Shown here one piece after another: positions 19,049-25,243 of a DNA stretch of 41,014 nt. The notes under the pieces are model-generated. The model saw only the letters and a list, made by a program, of their open reading frames with translations, was not told where the DNA came from and did no database searches. Every line of letters starts with the position of its first letter. Position 1 is the stretch's first letter. Position numbers and translations under genes: made by a program. The stretch is from a bacterium (GTDB lineage: Bacteria > Pseudomonadota > Alphaproteobacteria > Rhizobiales > JAKIUO01): NCBI GenBank assembly GCA_024228495.1, contig JAAETJ010000978.1, forward strand, positions 1-41,014, given 5' to 3'.

Positions 19049-19405
19049 ATGAAGAAAATTATTGCCGCTACTGCTGGTGTTATCGCACTTGGTTTTGCAA
19101 GTTCCGCAATGGCCGCCTCAATGATTGGTACATGGGAATGGAATGGCTATCAGATTACATGTGCTGAAGGTGGTGCTAATGGACTTAGCTGTAAAGTAGA
19201 TTCTGGCCCAAGTAATGTTGGCATGGAAATGGTTGAGTCCAAGATCATGGAAAAAGATGGTGCCCATGTTGGTCGCATCAAGCATCCTGTAGACGGTAAA
19301 TCATACAATGCCCAGATGAAGTTTGATGGTGATGACAAAGTTGTCATGACTGGCGCAACTGACGATGGTGCTAAAGCTTCTGGTACTTTCACTCGCAAGA
19401 AGTAA
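19049..19405 (+). CDS. small secreted protein, DUF2147-like
   Basis: A 118-residue exported protein of unknown function. A clear signal peptide covers residues 1-22 (basic MKK start, hydrophobic core, AMAA cleavage region). The mature part opens MIGTWEWNGYQI, has two cysteines (in ITCAEG and LSCKVD) that could pair, and contains SGPSNVGMEMVESKIMEKDG, GRIKHPVDGKSYNAQM and a C-terminal ASGTFTRKK. This reads like the short GxW...GKIKHP...YN proteins related to DUF2147; the link is from memory of the pattern and is tentative. It has its own strong ribosome binding site and is closed by a perfect terminator, so it is a single-gene transcript, probably well expressed. Confidence 0.75.
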   Translation: MKKIIAATAGVIALGFASSAMAASMIGTWEWNGYQITCAEGGANGLSCKVDSGPSNVGMEMVESKIMEKDGAHVGRIKHPVDGKSYNAQMKFDGDDKVVMTGATDDGAKASGTFTRKK

Positions 19406-19446
19406 GCGATTTTTCCATTTATTGCGAAAAACTTTAGATTGAAAAC

Positions 19447-19480
19447 GCCCCCGGGAGGTGATCCCGGGGGCATTTTTTTA
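19447..19480 (+). terminator. rho-independent terminator of the small secreted-protein gene
   Basis: A perfect 10-bp GC-rich stem (GCCCCCGGGA / TCCCGGGGGC, loop GGTGA) is followed by ATTTTTTTA. It begins 42 bp after the stop codon at 19405. Confidence 0.93.
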
Positions 19481-19558
19481 GGTTATATTTTATTTGAAGC
19501 TCGATGTTATTGAAGCAGCGCTTCTCAAAACACTTCGCTTAAAAAATCTCCTGCTTGA

Positions 19559-19957
19559 TCAGGTGGTTGTTGATGAGCGTCTCGACAACATCCAGTAGAC
19601 GAGGCCAAACACCAGGAACAGTAAGCCAACCTGCCAAAAGCGGACGGAAAGACCAAAGTCAAAAGCTCTTGGATTAGCAAACATGGCAAAACCTGGCGCT
19701 TCCATTCCCAACATTGGTGCCATCACTTCGCTTCCAAGAAAAAAGGCTGCAAAACCAAGCAGGCCTTTGCCTAGAATATTGATGCGACCGCGCTCTTCGG
19801 CATTGTCCATATCAGATCCGCCGCGTCCCGAGATAAGGCTTTTCCAGTTAAACAATATAACTAATAGGCCGATCAGGATCAGCCCGTTCGCTACATAAAG
19901 AAATGACTTCATATAAGGCATCATGTCGGACATTATGCCCATCATTAACATTTTCAT
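19559..19957 (-). CDS. small membrane protein of unknown function
   Basis: A 132-residue protein with three predicted membrane segments: about residues 18-37 (FLYVANGLILIGLLVILF), 62-82 (LGKGLLGFAAFFLGSEVM), and 105-126 (SVRFWQVGLLFLVFGLVYWM). The N-terminus is methionine-rich (MKMLMMGIMSDMM). A charged loop (SGRGGSDMDNAEERGR) joins the first two segments, and the C-terminus is short with RRSSTTT. I do not recognise the family. The ATG at 19957 is supported by GGGAGGAA about nine bases before it. The gene converges on the secreted-protein gene, whose terminator lies about 80 bp beyond its end. Confidence 0.7.
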   Translation of the reverse strand: MKMLMMGIMSDMMPYMKSFLYVANGLILIGLLVILFNWKSLISGRGGSDMDNAEERGRINILGKGLLGFAAFFLGSEVMAPMLGMEAPGFAMFANPRAFDFGLSVRFWQVGLLFLVFGLVYWMLSRRSSTTT

Positions 19958-20195
19958 ATTTCGTTCCTCCCATTAGAACCTGTGCAGGCGCTGTGCTGCT
20001 TTACTCATTTTACTGTAATTGGTATTGAATAGGCGAAGCTTTTTCTTTCTTTTCAGTATTATAGTGAGGTGTACTCGCGCTTTTATATTTTGCATACCAA
20101 CCGCACAGACCCTATCACGGTTGATAAGAGATCAAAAGGGGATCGGGGCAAATAAACAGCCTGGCCCCCTGTTTTCGCACCAGAAAGCATTATCC

Positions 20196-20313
20196 ATGCT
20201 TATCGGTGTTTACAAAGAAATTAGAAACCAGGAATATCGCCTTGGCTTGCCCCATACAGGCGTTTCTGGCAGGCGGAGATGATTATTTAGACCAAGGAAC
20301 GGCAATTGACTGA
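20196..20313 (+). pseudogene. alanine dehydrogenase N-terminal relic
   Basis: From the ATG at 20196 the frame reads MLIGVYKEIRNQEYRLGL, which closely follows the N-terminus of alanine dehydrogenase (usual form MRIGVPKEIKNNEYRVGLTP). It then runs to a stop at 20280. In the next frame (20269-20313) the text AGGDDYLDQGTAID resembles the family's downstream segment, a D-x-DY-x-x-x-GA-x-I pattern. About 30 codons between the two are missing. A further scrap, EKRFEKA at about 20311-20335, fits the following helix. I infer a gene relic left after deletions and frameshifts. The rest of the enzyme is absent. The surroundings (19958-20195 and 20340-20700) hold no other recognisable gene. Confidence 0.6.
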
Positions 20314-20438
20314 AAAGAGATTCGAAAAAGCCAAAAAAAAGCATCAAAACCTCCTCAATGTTGTTAACAATAAGGCAGATGAGTCGTTCATGACCTAGTA
20401 AGAGAGGGAATTGGCATGATGTGAATAACTTGTAACTA

Positions 20439-20490
20439 ACTGAAAATCTGTAGTATTTTGTAAATTTTCAGTGTTGCAATCATACGCAAC
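20439..20490. repeat. two adjacent inverted repeats in a non-coding stretch
   Basis: ACTGAAAAT (20439-20447) pairs perfectly with ATTTTCAGT (20464-20472), and GTTGC (20473-20477) pairs with GCAAC (20486-20490). They lie about 210 bp before the 43-residue membrane peptide gene and could be RNA structure or operator sites. No function is assigned. Confidence 0.4.
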
Positions 20491-20700
20491 AGTTTTTAGT
20501 ATGCAAATAATTGAATATTATGATATAGTTGGCTCTGGTTTCGTCGTTCATCGTGAAATAAGCGAGGGAATCAACGCATCCTCACTATGGGGAGCATCGC
20601 TGCCTTCCTAACGGAACGCAGCTTATGTGATGCACATGAAGCTAGATTCAAGATTAATGTTCTTGTGCATCTGGCAAACTTGAAAATGGAGGTTACTCCA

Positions 20701-20832
20701 ATGAATAATACGTCAAACAACGAACCACTTATCGGACTTGGACTTGAAAGCCTGATTGCTCTAACATTTGCCGCCGGGATGTTTTCCCTCGCATTGTTGA
20801 GCCCTGTCCTCCATTTGTGGCTTCCTTTCTAA
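20701..20832 (+). CDS. 43-residue single-pass membrane peptide
   Basis: A short gene starting at ATG 20701, preceded by a consensus GGAGG (20688-20692) at eight bases, a spacing ideal for translation. The peptide has a polar start (MNNTSNNEPLIGLGLES) and one hydrophobic helix of about 23 residues (LIALTFAAGMFSLALLSPVLHLW) ending in LPF. The frame is open back to 20587, but the upstream codons show no coding character and the ribosome binding site points to 20701. A 13-bp-stem hairpin about 125 bp downstream could end the transcript. I do not know the family. Small membrane peptides of this form often modulate a larger membrane complex, but nothing here says which. Confidence 0.55.
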   Translation: MNNTSNNEPLIGLGLESLIALTFAAGMFSLALLSPVLHLWLPF

Positions 20833-20955
20833 TTCACTGTTGATTTTACAACAGATTCAGTAACACACACACTCAAGCGGCCTCACAGCAGGTCGCATTT
20901 AGTTTACGGCGGCGATATGCAGCCCTGAACGGATTGGTGTTACATTAGACAATTT

Positions 20956-21005
20956 GACCCGATACAGCGCGTGTTATGAGCGTGGCTGTGTCGGGTCTTC
21001 ATTTT
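20956..21005 (+). terminator. strong hairpin, probable terminator
   Basis: GACCCGATACAGC (20956-20968) pairs with GCTGTGTCGGGTC (20985-20997), a 13-bp stem with one G-U pair and a 16-base loop, followed by TTCATTTTG. It probably ends the transcript of the small membrane peptide, or belongs to a small RNA; the T-run is imperfect. Confidence 0.55.
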
Positions 21006-21133
21006 GTGTAGCGCTCACATATTGTCATCCCTTCCTGTTAAGTAACCCCAATGGATATGCCACAGGGGATTCCCAAATCAGCAAAAGTCTGAATCAATGT
21101 TTGTTAACCAAAACATGTATTGATGAAATCCCG

Positions 21134-21220
21134 ATGCCCCCAGATATCACGGCGCTGTTTTGTTGGCTTGATGATTCGACAAAAGTCTATGAGGAGTGGG
21201 AAGGAGAGCAGGAAGTAACA
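21134..21220 (+). pseudogene. transposase N-terminal fragment, IS982-like
   Basis: From ATG 21134 the frame reads MPPDITALFCWLDDSTKVY followed by EEWEGEQEV. This resembles the N-terminus of IS982-family transposases (an IT-x-LFC-x-x-DDF-x-K pattern). After about 28 residues the similarity stops, and the frame runs into the palindromic repeat at 21243. The catalytic domain is missing, so this is a relic. Recognition is from pattern memory and should be checked by a profile search. Confidence 0.5.
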
Positions 21221-21242
21221 ACCTCGGGTCTGGCACATATTA

Positions 21243-21280
21243 CTCCCTCTCCCGTGGGGAGAGGCTCGGGATGAGGGGGG
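21243..21280. repeat. short palindromic dispersed repeat, copy 1
   Basis: CCTCTCCC (21246-21253) and GGGAGAGG (21257-21264) form a perfect 8-bp stem with a GTG loop, followed by a G-rich tail ending in six Gs. This is the form of a common dispersed palindromic repeat seen in many proteobacterial genomes. A second, less perfect copy is at 27558-27593. It lies seven bases beyond the end of lipB. Confidence 0.6.
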
Positions 21281-21286
21281 TAAGGT

Positions 21287-22027
21287 TTAGAGTGATGTTC
21301 GATCTTCCATAATCTCATTGACCGGAGACCCAAACACCTCGGTAAAGGCGTCCTTTAGCGCGCTATCAACTTCTTGGATTGAAACATCAATGCCTAGATC
21401 ATGAAGGCTGGTGACGCCATGCCCGCTGGCCTCACCAGTGATACCGCAAGGCACGATGCCCGAATAATGCTCAAGATCCGGGCAGACATTGAGCGACAGA
21501 CCATGGAAACTCACCCAGCGGCGCAAGCGAATACCAATCGCCGCGATCTTGTCTTCGCATATTCGACTATTGACCGGCGGTTTGTCCGGCCTTGCGACCC
21601 ATACGCCAACCCGTTCGTCGCGGATTTCTCCCACTACGTCAAAATGTTCTAGGGTTTTGATCACCCAGGCCTCCAGAGAGGTTATCAGAGTTCGTACATC
21701 TTTGCCGCGCTGATTGAGATCAAGCATGACGTAACAAATACGCTGGCCGGGTCCATGATAGGTATATTGCCCGCCGCGCCCCACATCAAACACCGGAAAA
21801 CGCTGATGGCTCAAAAGGTCAGTCCACCTGGCACTGGTGCCAGCAGTGTAAAGCGGAGGGTGTTCGAGCAACCAGATCTGTTCGGCTTCTTCTTGCCGGT
21901 GAATGGCCGCCACATAGCGCTCCATGTTTTTGAGCGTGTGCAAATAGTTCATGTCAGCACCAAATTGGCGCCAGTCAACTGCGCGCAATGAGGACTGTTT
22001 TGCAAATTGTTGTAAAGACTTTACCAA
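21287..22027 (-). CDS. lipB: octanoyl-[acyl-carrier-protein]:protein N-octanoyltransferase
   Basis: LipB moves octanoate from acyl carrier protein to lipoyl domains, the first step of lipoic acid synthesis. The family signature [13 protein letters not shown] is at 83-95. The catalytic pair Lys160 ([17 protein letters not shown]) and Cys194 (YSGIVPCGI) is present. The 246-residue length is slightly above the family norm because of an extended N-terminus. The start is TTG 22027; a perfect AAGGAGG (22035-22041 on the minus strand) lies seven bases before it. The gene is divergent from the FliN-like gene, and the 156-bp gap holds both promoters. Confidence 0.94.
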   Translation of the reverse strand: MVKSLQQFAKQSSLRAVDWRQFGADMNYLHTLKNMERYVAAIHRQEEAEQIWLLEHPPLYTAGTSARWTDLLSHQRFPVFDVGRGGQYTYHGPGQRICYVMLDLNQRGKDVRTLITSLEAWVIKTLEHFDVVGEIRDERVGVWVARPDKPPVNSRICEDKIAAIGIRLRRWVSFHGLSLNVCPDLEHYSGIVPCGITGEASGHGVTSLHDLGIDVSIQEVDSALKDAFTEVFGSPVNEIMEDRTSL

Positions 22028-22183
22028 ACGCTAACCTCCTTGCGAGATGTTGAACCTACATAGATTGTTTGTGCGCCTTTAGCAAAGGGCCATAGTAAGT
22101 ATTTTTTGATCCGTTTGTATGCAATACCTTAAAAAGGCGTCGCAGTTGCAGCGGTCAGTTGTCACCATAAGCCAGGGTCACCC

Positions 22184-22417
22184 ATGCGCGCTATTGATAA
22201 GATTGAAGTTGAGCTGTCAGTTGTTCTTGGTCGAACCGATATGCCGATCGCGCAGCTGTTGCGGCTGGGGCGCGGGGCTGTCATCATGCTCGATGATAAT
22301 GATAGCGAAGAGGTCGAAATCGTTGTTAATAATGCCCATTTTGCCAAAGGTCAGGTGGTTGTCAAAGATCAGCAAATCTGTGTGGAAGTCCGCGAACAAG
22401 AGCAGATTGATCCCTAG
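22184..22417 (+). CDS. single-domain FliN/SpoA-like protein
   Basis: A 77-residue protein made of one surface-presentation-of-antigens (SpoA/FliN C-terminal) domain: IEVELSVVLGRTDMPIAQLL, LGRGAVIMLDD, EVEIVVNNAHFAKGQVVV and a short acidic end. FliN forms the switch ring of the flagellar motor with FliM and FliG. It resembles the C-terminal half of the fliN product at 30555-30956 (same LGRT, VVL and VNN positions) but lacks its acidic Pro-rich N-terminal region. It is detached from the flagellar cluster and is followed by a terminator. It may be a second switch component or a modulator of the switch; which one is not shown by the sequence. Confidence 0.85.
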   Translation: MRAIDKIEVELSVVLGRTDMPIAQLLRLGRGAVIMLDDNDSEEVEIVVNNAHFAKGQVVVKDQQICVEVREQEQIDP

Positions 22418-22537
22418 CAATTTCTCGATGCGTTATGTTTAAAATCTAATGTCCACGTCCAGGGTTAGATCCTCCGTTTCAGACGGACCGCTACAGCGCA
22501 TAGCGAAGGAGCTATATACACGCACATAAAATGAAAG
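22418..22537 (+). ncRNA. possible small RNA or structured 3' region
   Basis: Between the FliN-like gene and its terminator lie about 120 bp with two small hairpins: TCCGT/ACGGA, which presents a CCTCC next to the loop, and TAGC/GCTA. Together with the terminator this has the shape of a short alphaproteobacterial small RNA carrying an anti-Shine-Dalgarno CCTCC. It may equally be just a structured 3' untranslated region. Confidence 0.25.
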
Positions 22538-22565
22538 ACCGGGTGTTCTTGGTGGCCCGGTTTTT
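22538..22565 (+). terminator. rho-independent terminator after the FliN-like gene
   Basis: ACCGGG (22538-22543) pairs with CCCGGT (22556-22561), followed by a run of five Ts from 22561. Confidence 0.8.
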
Positions 22566-22580
22566 CAATACTCTTTTTTT

Positions 22581-22727
22581 GTAACTCCCAAGCTACCCGG
22601 CAGTTCTCAGTTTCTGGATGAGGCCATCGGGCTTAACCGAGAGGGTGGCAAGGATTCGACCTGTTGCAGATTGTTGTCCTTGTGCCCTTTCTGGCCGCCG
22701 CTCATTATGCCCGACATGCCGCGAAGG
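22581..22727 (-). pseudogene. decayed C-terminal coding fragment with IS-like end
   Basis: On the minus strand an open stretch of about 44 codons ends SATGRILATLSVKPDGLIQK + LRTAG and a stop at 22593-22595. The stop is followed at once by GTAGCTTGGGAGTTAC (22596-22581). This copies the layout of the element at 24183-24419, where a coding fragment also ends with its stop inside a GCTGGGGAGTTA-type end. I infer a relic of the 3' end of a related insertion sequence. No start codon or upstream part is left. The following 22728-23000 stretch holds only palindromes. Confidence 0.4.
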
Positions 22728-22821
22728 CTACCGTTGCGTTTCAATGTTGAGGGTGCGATTGATAAAAACTCCAAGCTATTCCTTGATAGAAAGAGTCTCA
22801 AAATGATTCGTTTTGTGACGA

Positions 22822-23038
22822 ATTACATGTAATATTTCTCGCGAAACGGCACCATTATTGTCAAGTTACAAAAGTAATTTTATCAAACATACGGATTTGC
22901 GCAATTCAATAAAACTAGTGACATTACAACGATTTAAGTTGTAATATTGCGTTGTGAGTGTTGTCTGGTTTTTGGCTGATGTTTCGCCTCTACTCCCCCT
23001 AAAAGTAAACGATGTGTAAATCGTAACTTAGCGATTTA
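22822..23038. promoter_or_regulatory. cluster of palindromes in the leader of the outer-membrane gene
   Basis: Three exact palindromes lie within 220 bp: ATTACATGTAAT (22822-22833), ATTACAAC-N7-GTTGTAAT (22923-22945), and TAAATCG-N8-CGATTTA (23017-23038). The first two share ATTAC/GTAAT arms, as repeated operators for one dimeric regulator would. They lie 190-410 bp upstream of the outer-membrane protein start. The regulator is unknown and no promoter is clear. Confidence 0.45.
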
Positions 23039-23231
23039 TTCACCAATTTTATTTATGATTCTTATCAAGTGGTTCGTATGTGTGGAACTGCTCAGTACGG
23101 CGTATTGGAGCGTTCGGTCTTACTCCTTGTATTGCATTTTTTTAAAGACATGAAGGCAACCAGCAGAAGTCAAAACGGCTTTGGTGATGTAGTTCCAATG
23201 CAAGTTTATGCAATAATAAGGAGAATGTGTG

Positions 23232-24053
23232 ATGGTTATACGGAGTACAATTGCTGGCGTTGCCGGTATTGTGATGATGGTTGCCGCTGGCACCACCCCG
23301 GCTACTGCTCAAGGAGCATGCCTGGCTGGTTGTGACGGTGCAACAAACTGGAATGGTTTTTGGCTCGGTGCAGGTATTGGCGTTAACGCTGATATGATCG
23401 GTCATGAATACAGTACTGCTACTGTAGCTGCCCCTACGGTTGTAACAGGTACTGGCTTTGATGAGAGTCGTGGCGCAGACGGTTTCTTTGGGACAGTTGG
23501 TCTTGGTTATGACTGGCAGGTTCGTGATCGTTTTGTGCTTGGTGCTTTTACCGATTTTGATTTCGGTATCTCAGAACATAAAGAAGCCGATTATTTTGGA
23601 ACAGCCGGACCCTATGGATGGGATATGGAACGTAATAGCACCTGGACGATTGGTGCTCGCGTTGGTCTTTTGACGTCAAACACTTCAATGCTTTATGGTC
23701 TCGTCGGCTATTCACGAACCAGTTATGATATAGCTGTGACGGAAGACGACGGTGCAGGCAATGCTTTCACAATCGGAAGAGATATTGACTTCAGTGGCTT
23801 CGTCGTAGGCGCTGGTCTTGAGCAGAACCTTGGAAACGGGTTCTCTTTGAAAGGCGAATATCGCTACACCAACTATGGTGAAGAAAGCTTTGGCGGTGCC
23901 ATAACTAATTTGGCAGGTACCGATTTGGAAACAGATTCTTTTGATCTGGATAGCCATTCTTTCCGTCTGACACTAGCTTACAAATTTGCGCGTGGCGGAA
24001 ATGTTGTCGAAGAAGTGTCTTACAAAGACATGGCTCCTGCTCCTTACAAATAG
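23232..24053 (+). CDS. outer-membrane beta-barrel protein (Omp25/porin-like)
   Basis: A 273-residue exported protein with a signal peptide of about 26 residues (cleavage after ATAQ). The rest is an eight-stranded type barrel with alternating hydrophobic strands: WNGFWLGAGIGV, FFGTVGLGYDWQV, FVLGAFTDFDFGI, TWTIGARVGLL, SMLYGLVGYSRTSYDIAV, GFVVGAGLEQNLGNGFSLKG + EYRYTNYG. It ends HSFRLTLAYKF plus a short polar tail. The form is that of alphaproteobacterial Omp25/RopB-like surface proteins. The start is ATG 23232, eight bases after AAGGAG (23218-23223). The long palindrome-bearing leader and the very strong terminator suggest a highly expressed, regulated single gene. Confidence 0.85.
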   Translation: MVIRSTIAGVAGIVMMVAAGTTPATAQGACLAGCDGATNWNGFWLGAGIGVNADMIGHEYSTATVAAPTVVTGTGFDESRGADGFFGTVGLGYDWQVRDRFVLGAFTDFDFGISEHKEADYFGTAGPYGWDMERNSTWTIGARVGLLTSNTSMLYGLVGYSRTSYDIAVTEDDGAGNAFTIGRDIDFSGFVVGAGLEQNLGNGFSLKGEYRYTNYGEESFGGAITNLAGTDLETDSFDLDSHSFRLTLAYKFARGGNVVEEVSYKDMAPAPYK

Positions 24054-24145
24054 GTTATTGACAGTTAGATCAACGCAAATCTTTTCAAGCATCTGGTGCA
24101 AGGCACAAGAAACAGAAGCTTAGAGAAAAGAGGGTTAGAAATTAA

Positions 24146-24180
24146 AAAAATGTCCCCCCGGAAACCGGGGGGACATTTTT
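24146..24180 (+). terminator. very strong rho-independent terminator of the outer-membrane gene
   Basis: A perfect 16-bp stem, the GC part TGTCCCCCCGG / CCGGGGGGACA with AAA loop, flanked by A5 and T5 that extend the pairing and supply the T-run. Confidence 0.95.
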
Positions 24181-24182
24181 GC

Positions 24183-24419
24183 TAACTCCCCAGCTTATTT
24201 CCCCGATCCTGCCAAATAGCTTTTTTTCTGAATCAATGGGACATGGCTGATGACATTGAAAAATTGCTTGAAATCATTGCTGTCGGCTTTCGAACTATGA
24301 ATGGTGCCCAAAACTTCGCCACCCTCCGGTCCTTCATATCCTCCGCCAGAAAACAGGGCCTCAATATCCTCGCCGCTCTGCAAAATCCGGAAATGCTGGC
24401 TGTTTAAGCTGGGGAGTTA
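24183..24419. mobile_element. 237-bp element with perfect 15-bp terminal inverted repeats
   Basis: TAACTCCCCAGCTTA (24183-24197) recurs exactly inverted as TAAGCTGGGGAGTTA (24405-24419). Inside, a plus-strand frame from 24243 to a stop at 24405-24407 encodes 54 residues, MADDIEKLLEIIAVGFRTMN then a SSARKQGLNILAALQNP-like end. This reads like the C-terminal end of a transposase, possibly of the IS66 type, with its stop inside the right repeat. I infer an internally deleted, non-autonomous insertion sequence. No 8-bp target duplication is visible. Its right end interrupts another transposase fragment (24418-24525). The minus-strand frame 24195-24383 is a shadow. Confidence 0.6.
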
Positions 24420-24525
24420 AAGCCGGTGCAAATCTGCGGCTTCGCAAACACCTCTCCCCAACAACTTCCTTAAATTTTTCCTCGACAGAAAGGTAGAGTG
24501 AAATAAGATAAATCTGCGATTCCAT
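24418..24525 (-). pseudogene. transposase N-terminal fragment interrupted by the 237-bp element
   Basis: On the minus strand, ATG 24525 follows GGAGGGTTACCCC. It opens a frame reading MESQIYLISLYLSVEEKFKE and ending LRSRRFAPAL. This resembles the first 35-40 residues of DDE transposases of the IS982/IS4 kind, where FAPALTDSEV normally follows. The text breaks off exactly at the inverted repeat of the 24183-24419 element, which points to insertion into this gene, the remainder being lost. The 24526-24641 stretch holds no gene. Confidence 0.5.
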
Positions 24526-24641
24526 GGGGTAACCCTCCATGTTGGATAATGGGCGGTTGTATAACAACCTTACGAAATCACGTTACGTTCCCTATGTGAA
24601 CTGAAAAAAGTTGAGACTGGCGTAAGCTTCATTGGTTGCCC

Positions 24642-25223
24642 TTACAGCCAGCTCACTTCTTGTCCCTTGATGACCAGAACACGATCTTGCGGGGCGTCCA
24701 GAAAGGCCACGTAATTATCGGGGCATTTGGCCAAATAGCCTTGCAGGACGCGGCTCACACCGGCATGGGCGGCAACGATGGTGTCGCGTTCCAACTCGTG
24801 AAACCAGTTGAGGACGCGTTTGGAGAGCATGGCATAACATTCGCCGCTCGGAATGACATAGCCCCAGCTATCATCAAACCGATCCATCACATCTTGTGGG
24901 CGGGCCTCGCGTAATTCTTCCCATGTATGGCTGGAAAATTCGCCATAATTGAGTTCTTTCAGGCGGTCATCCATTTGAAAATCTTCGACCGGCAGGCCAA
25001 GGGATTTGCGGATCAGCTTCATGGTTTCGCGGGCCCGATTAATAGGGCTGGAAACAAAATCAAAGTTATGCAGATCAGCAACGAGGTCGCGTAGTTTACT
25101 GGCGTTGCCTTCGACTTGCGACTGCCCGAGACGATTCATGGGTATATCGGTCTGCCCCTGTAAACGGCCCAAGGCATTCCAGTCAGTCTGGCCGTGTCTT
25201 ATGAGGTATAGCGTTGGTTTCAT
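24642..25223 (-). CDS. histidine phosphatase family protein
   Basis: A phosphoglycerate-mutase-like phosphatase (GpmB/CobC type) of 193 residues. The phosphohistidine motif is LIRHGQTDWN (H10). The second conserved arginine follows in SSPINRARETM, the catalytic acid region is LKELNYGEFSSHTWEEL, and the second histidine is in VAAHAGVSRVLQG. These enzymes act on small phosphorylated metabolites; the substrate cannot be told. It lies 20 bp downstream of fabI in the same direction, so the two are probably co-transcribed. I recall a similar pairing near fab genes in other alphaproteobacteria. Confidence 0.9.
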   Translation of the reverse strand: MKPTLYLIRHGQTDWNALGRLQGQTDIPMNRLGQSQVEGNASKLRDLVADLHNFDFVSSPINRARETMKLIRKSLGLPVEDFQMDDRLKELNYGEFSSHTWEELREARPQDVMDRFDDSWGYVIPSGECYAMLSKRVLNWFHELERDTIVAAHAGVSRVLQGYLAKCPDNYVAFLDAPQDRVLVIKGQEVSWL

Positions 25224-25243
25224 TGACTTGATCAGCCCTATGC

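Noticed and set aside
20954-21133. The upstream part of the frame that contains the IS982-like fragment
   Set aside because: It begins at a hairpin and has no coding character; only the part from 21134 resembles a protein family.
23069-23335. An 88-codon plus-strand frame overlapping the start of the outer-membrane gene
   Set aside because: It is cysteine-rich and irregular, lacks a ribosome binding site, and overlaps a well-supported signal peptide in another frame.
24195-24383. A minus-strand frame inside the 237-bp element
   Set aside because: The plus-strand frame there ends in the inverted repeat and reads like a transposase tail; the minus frame has no recognisable features.
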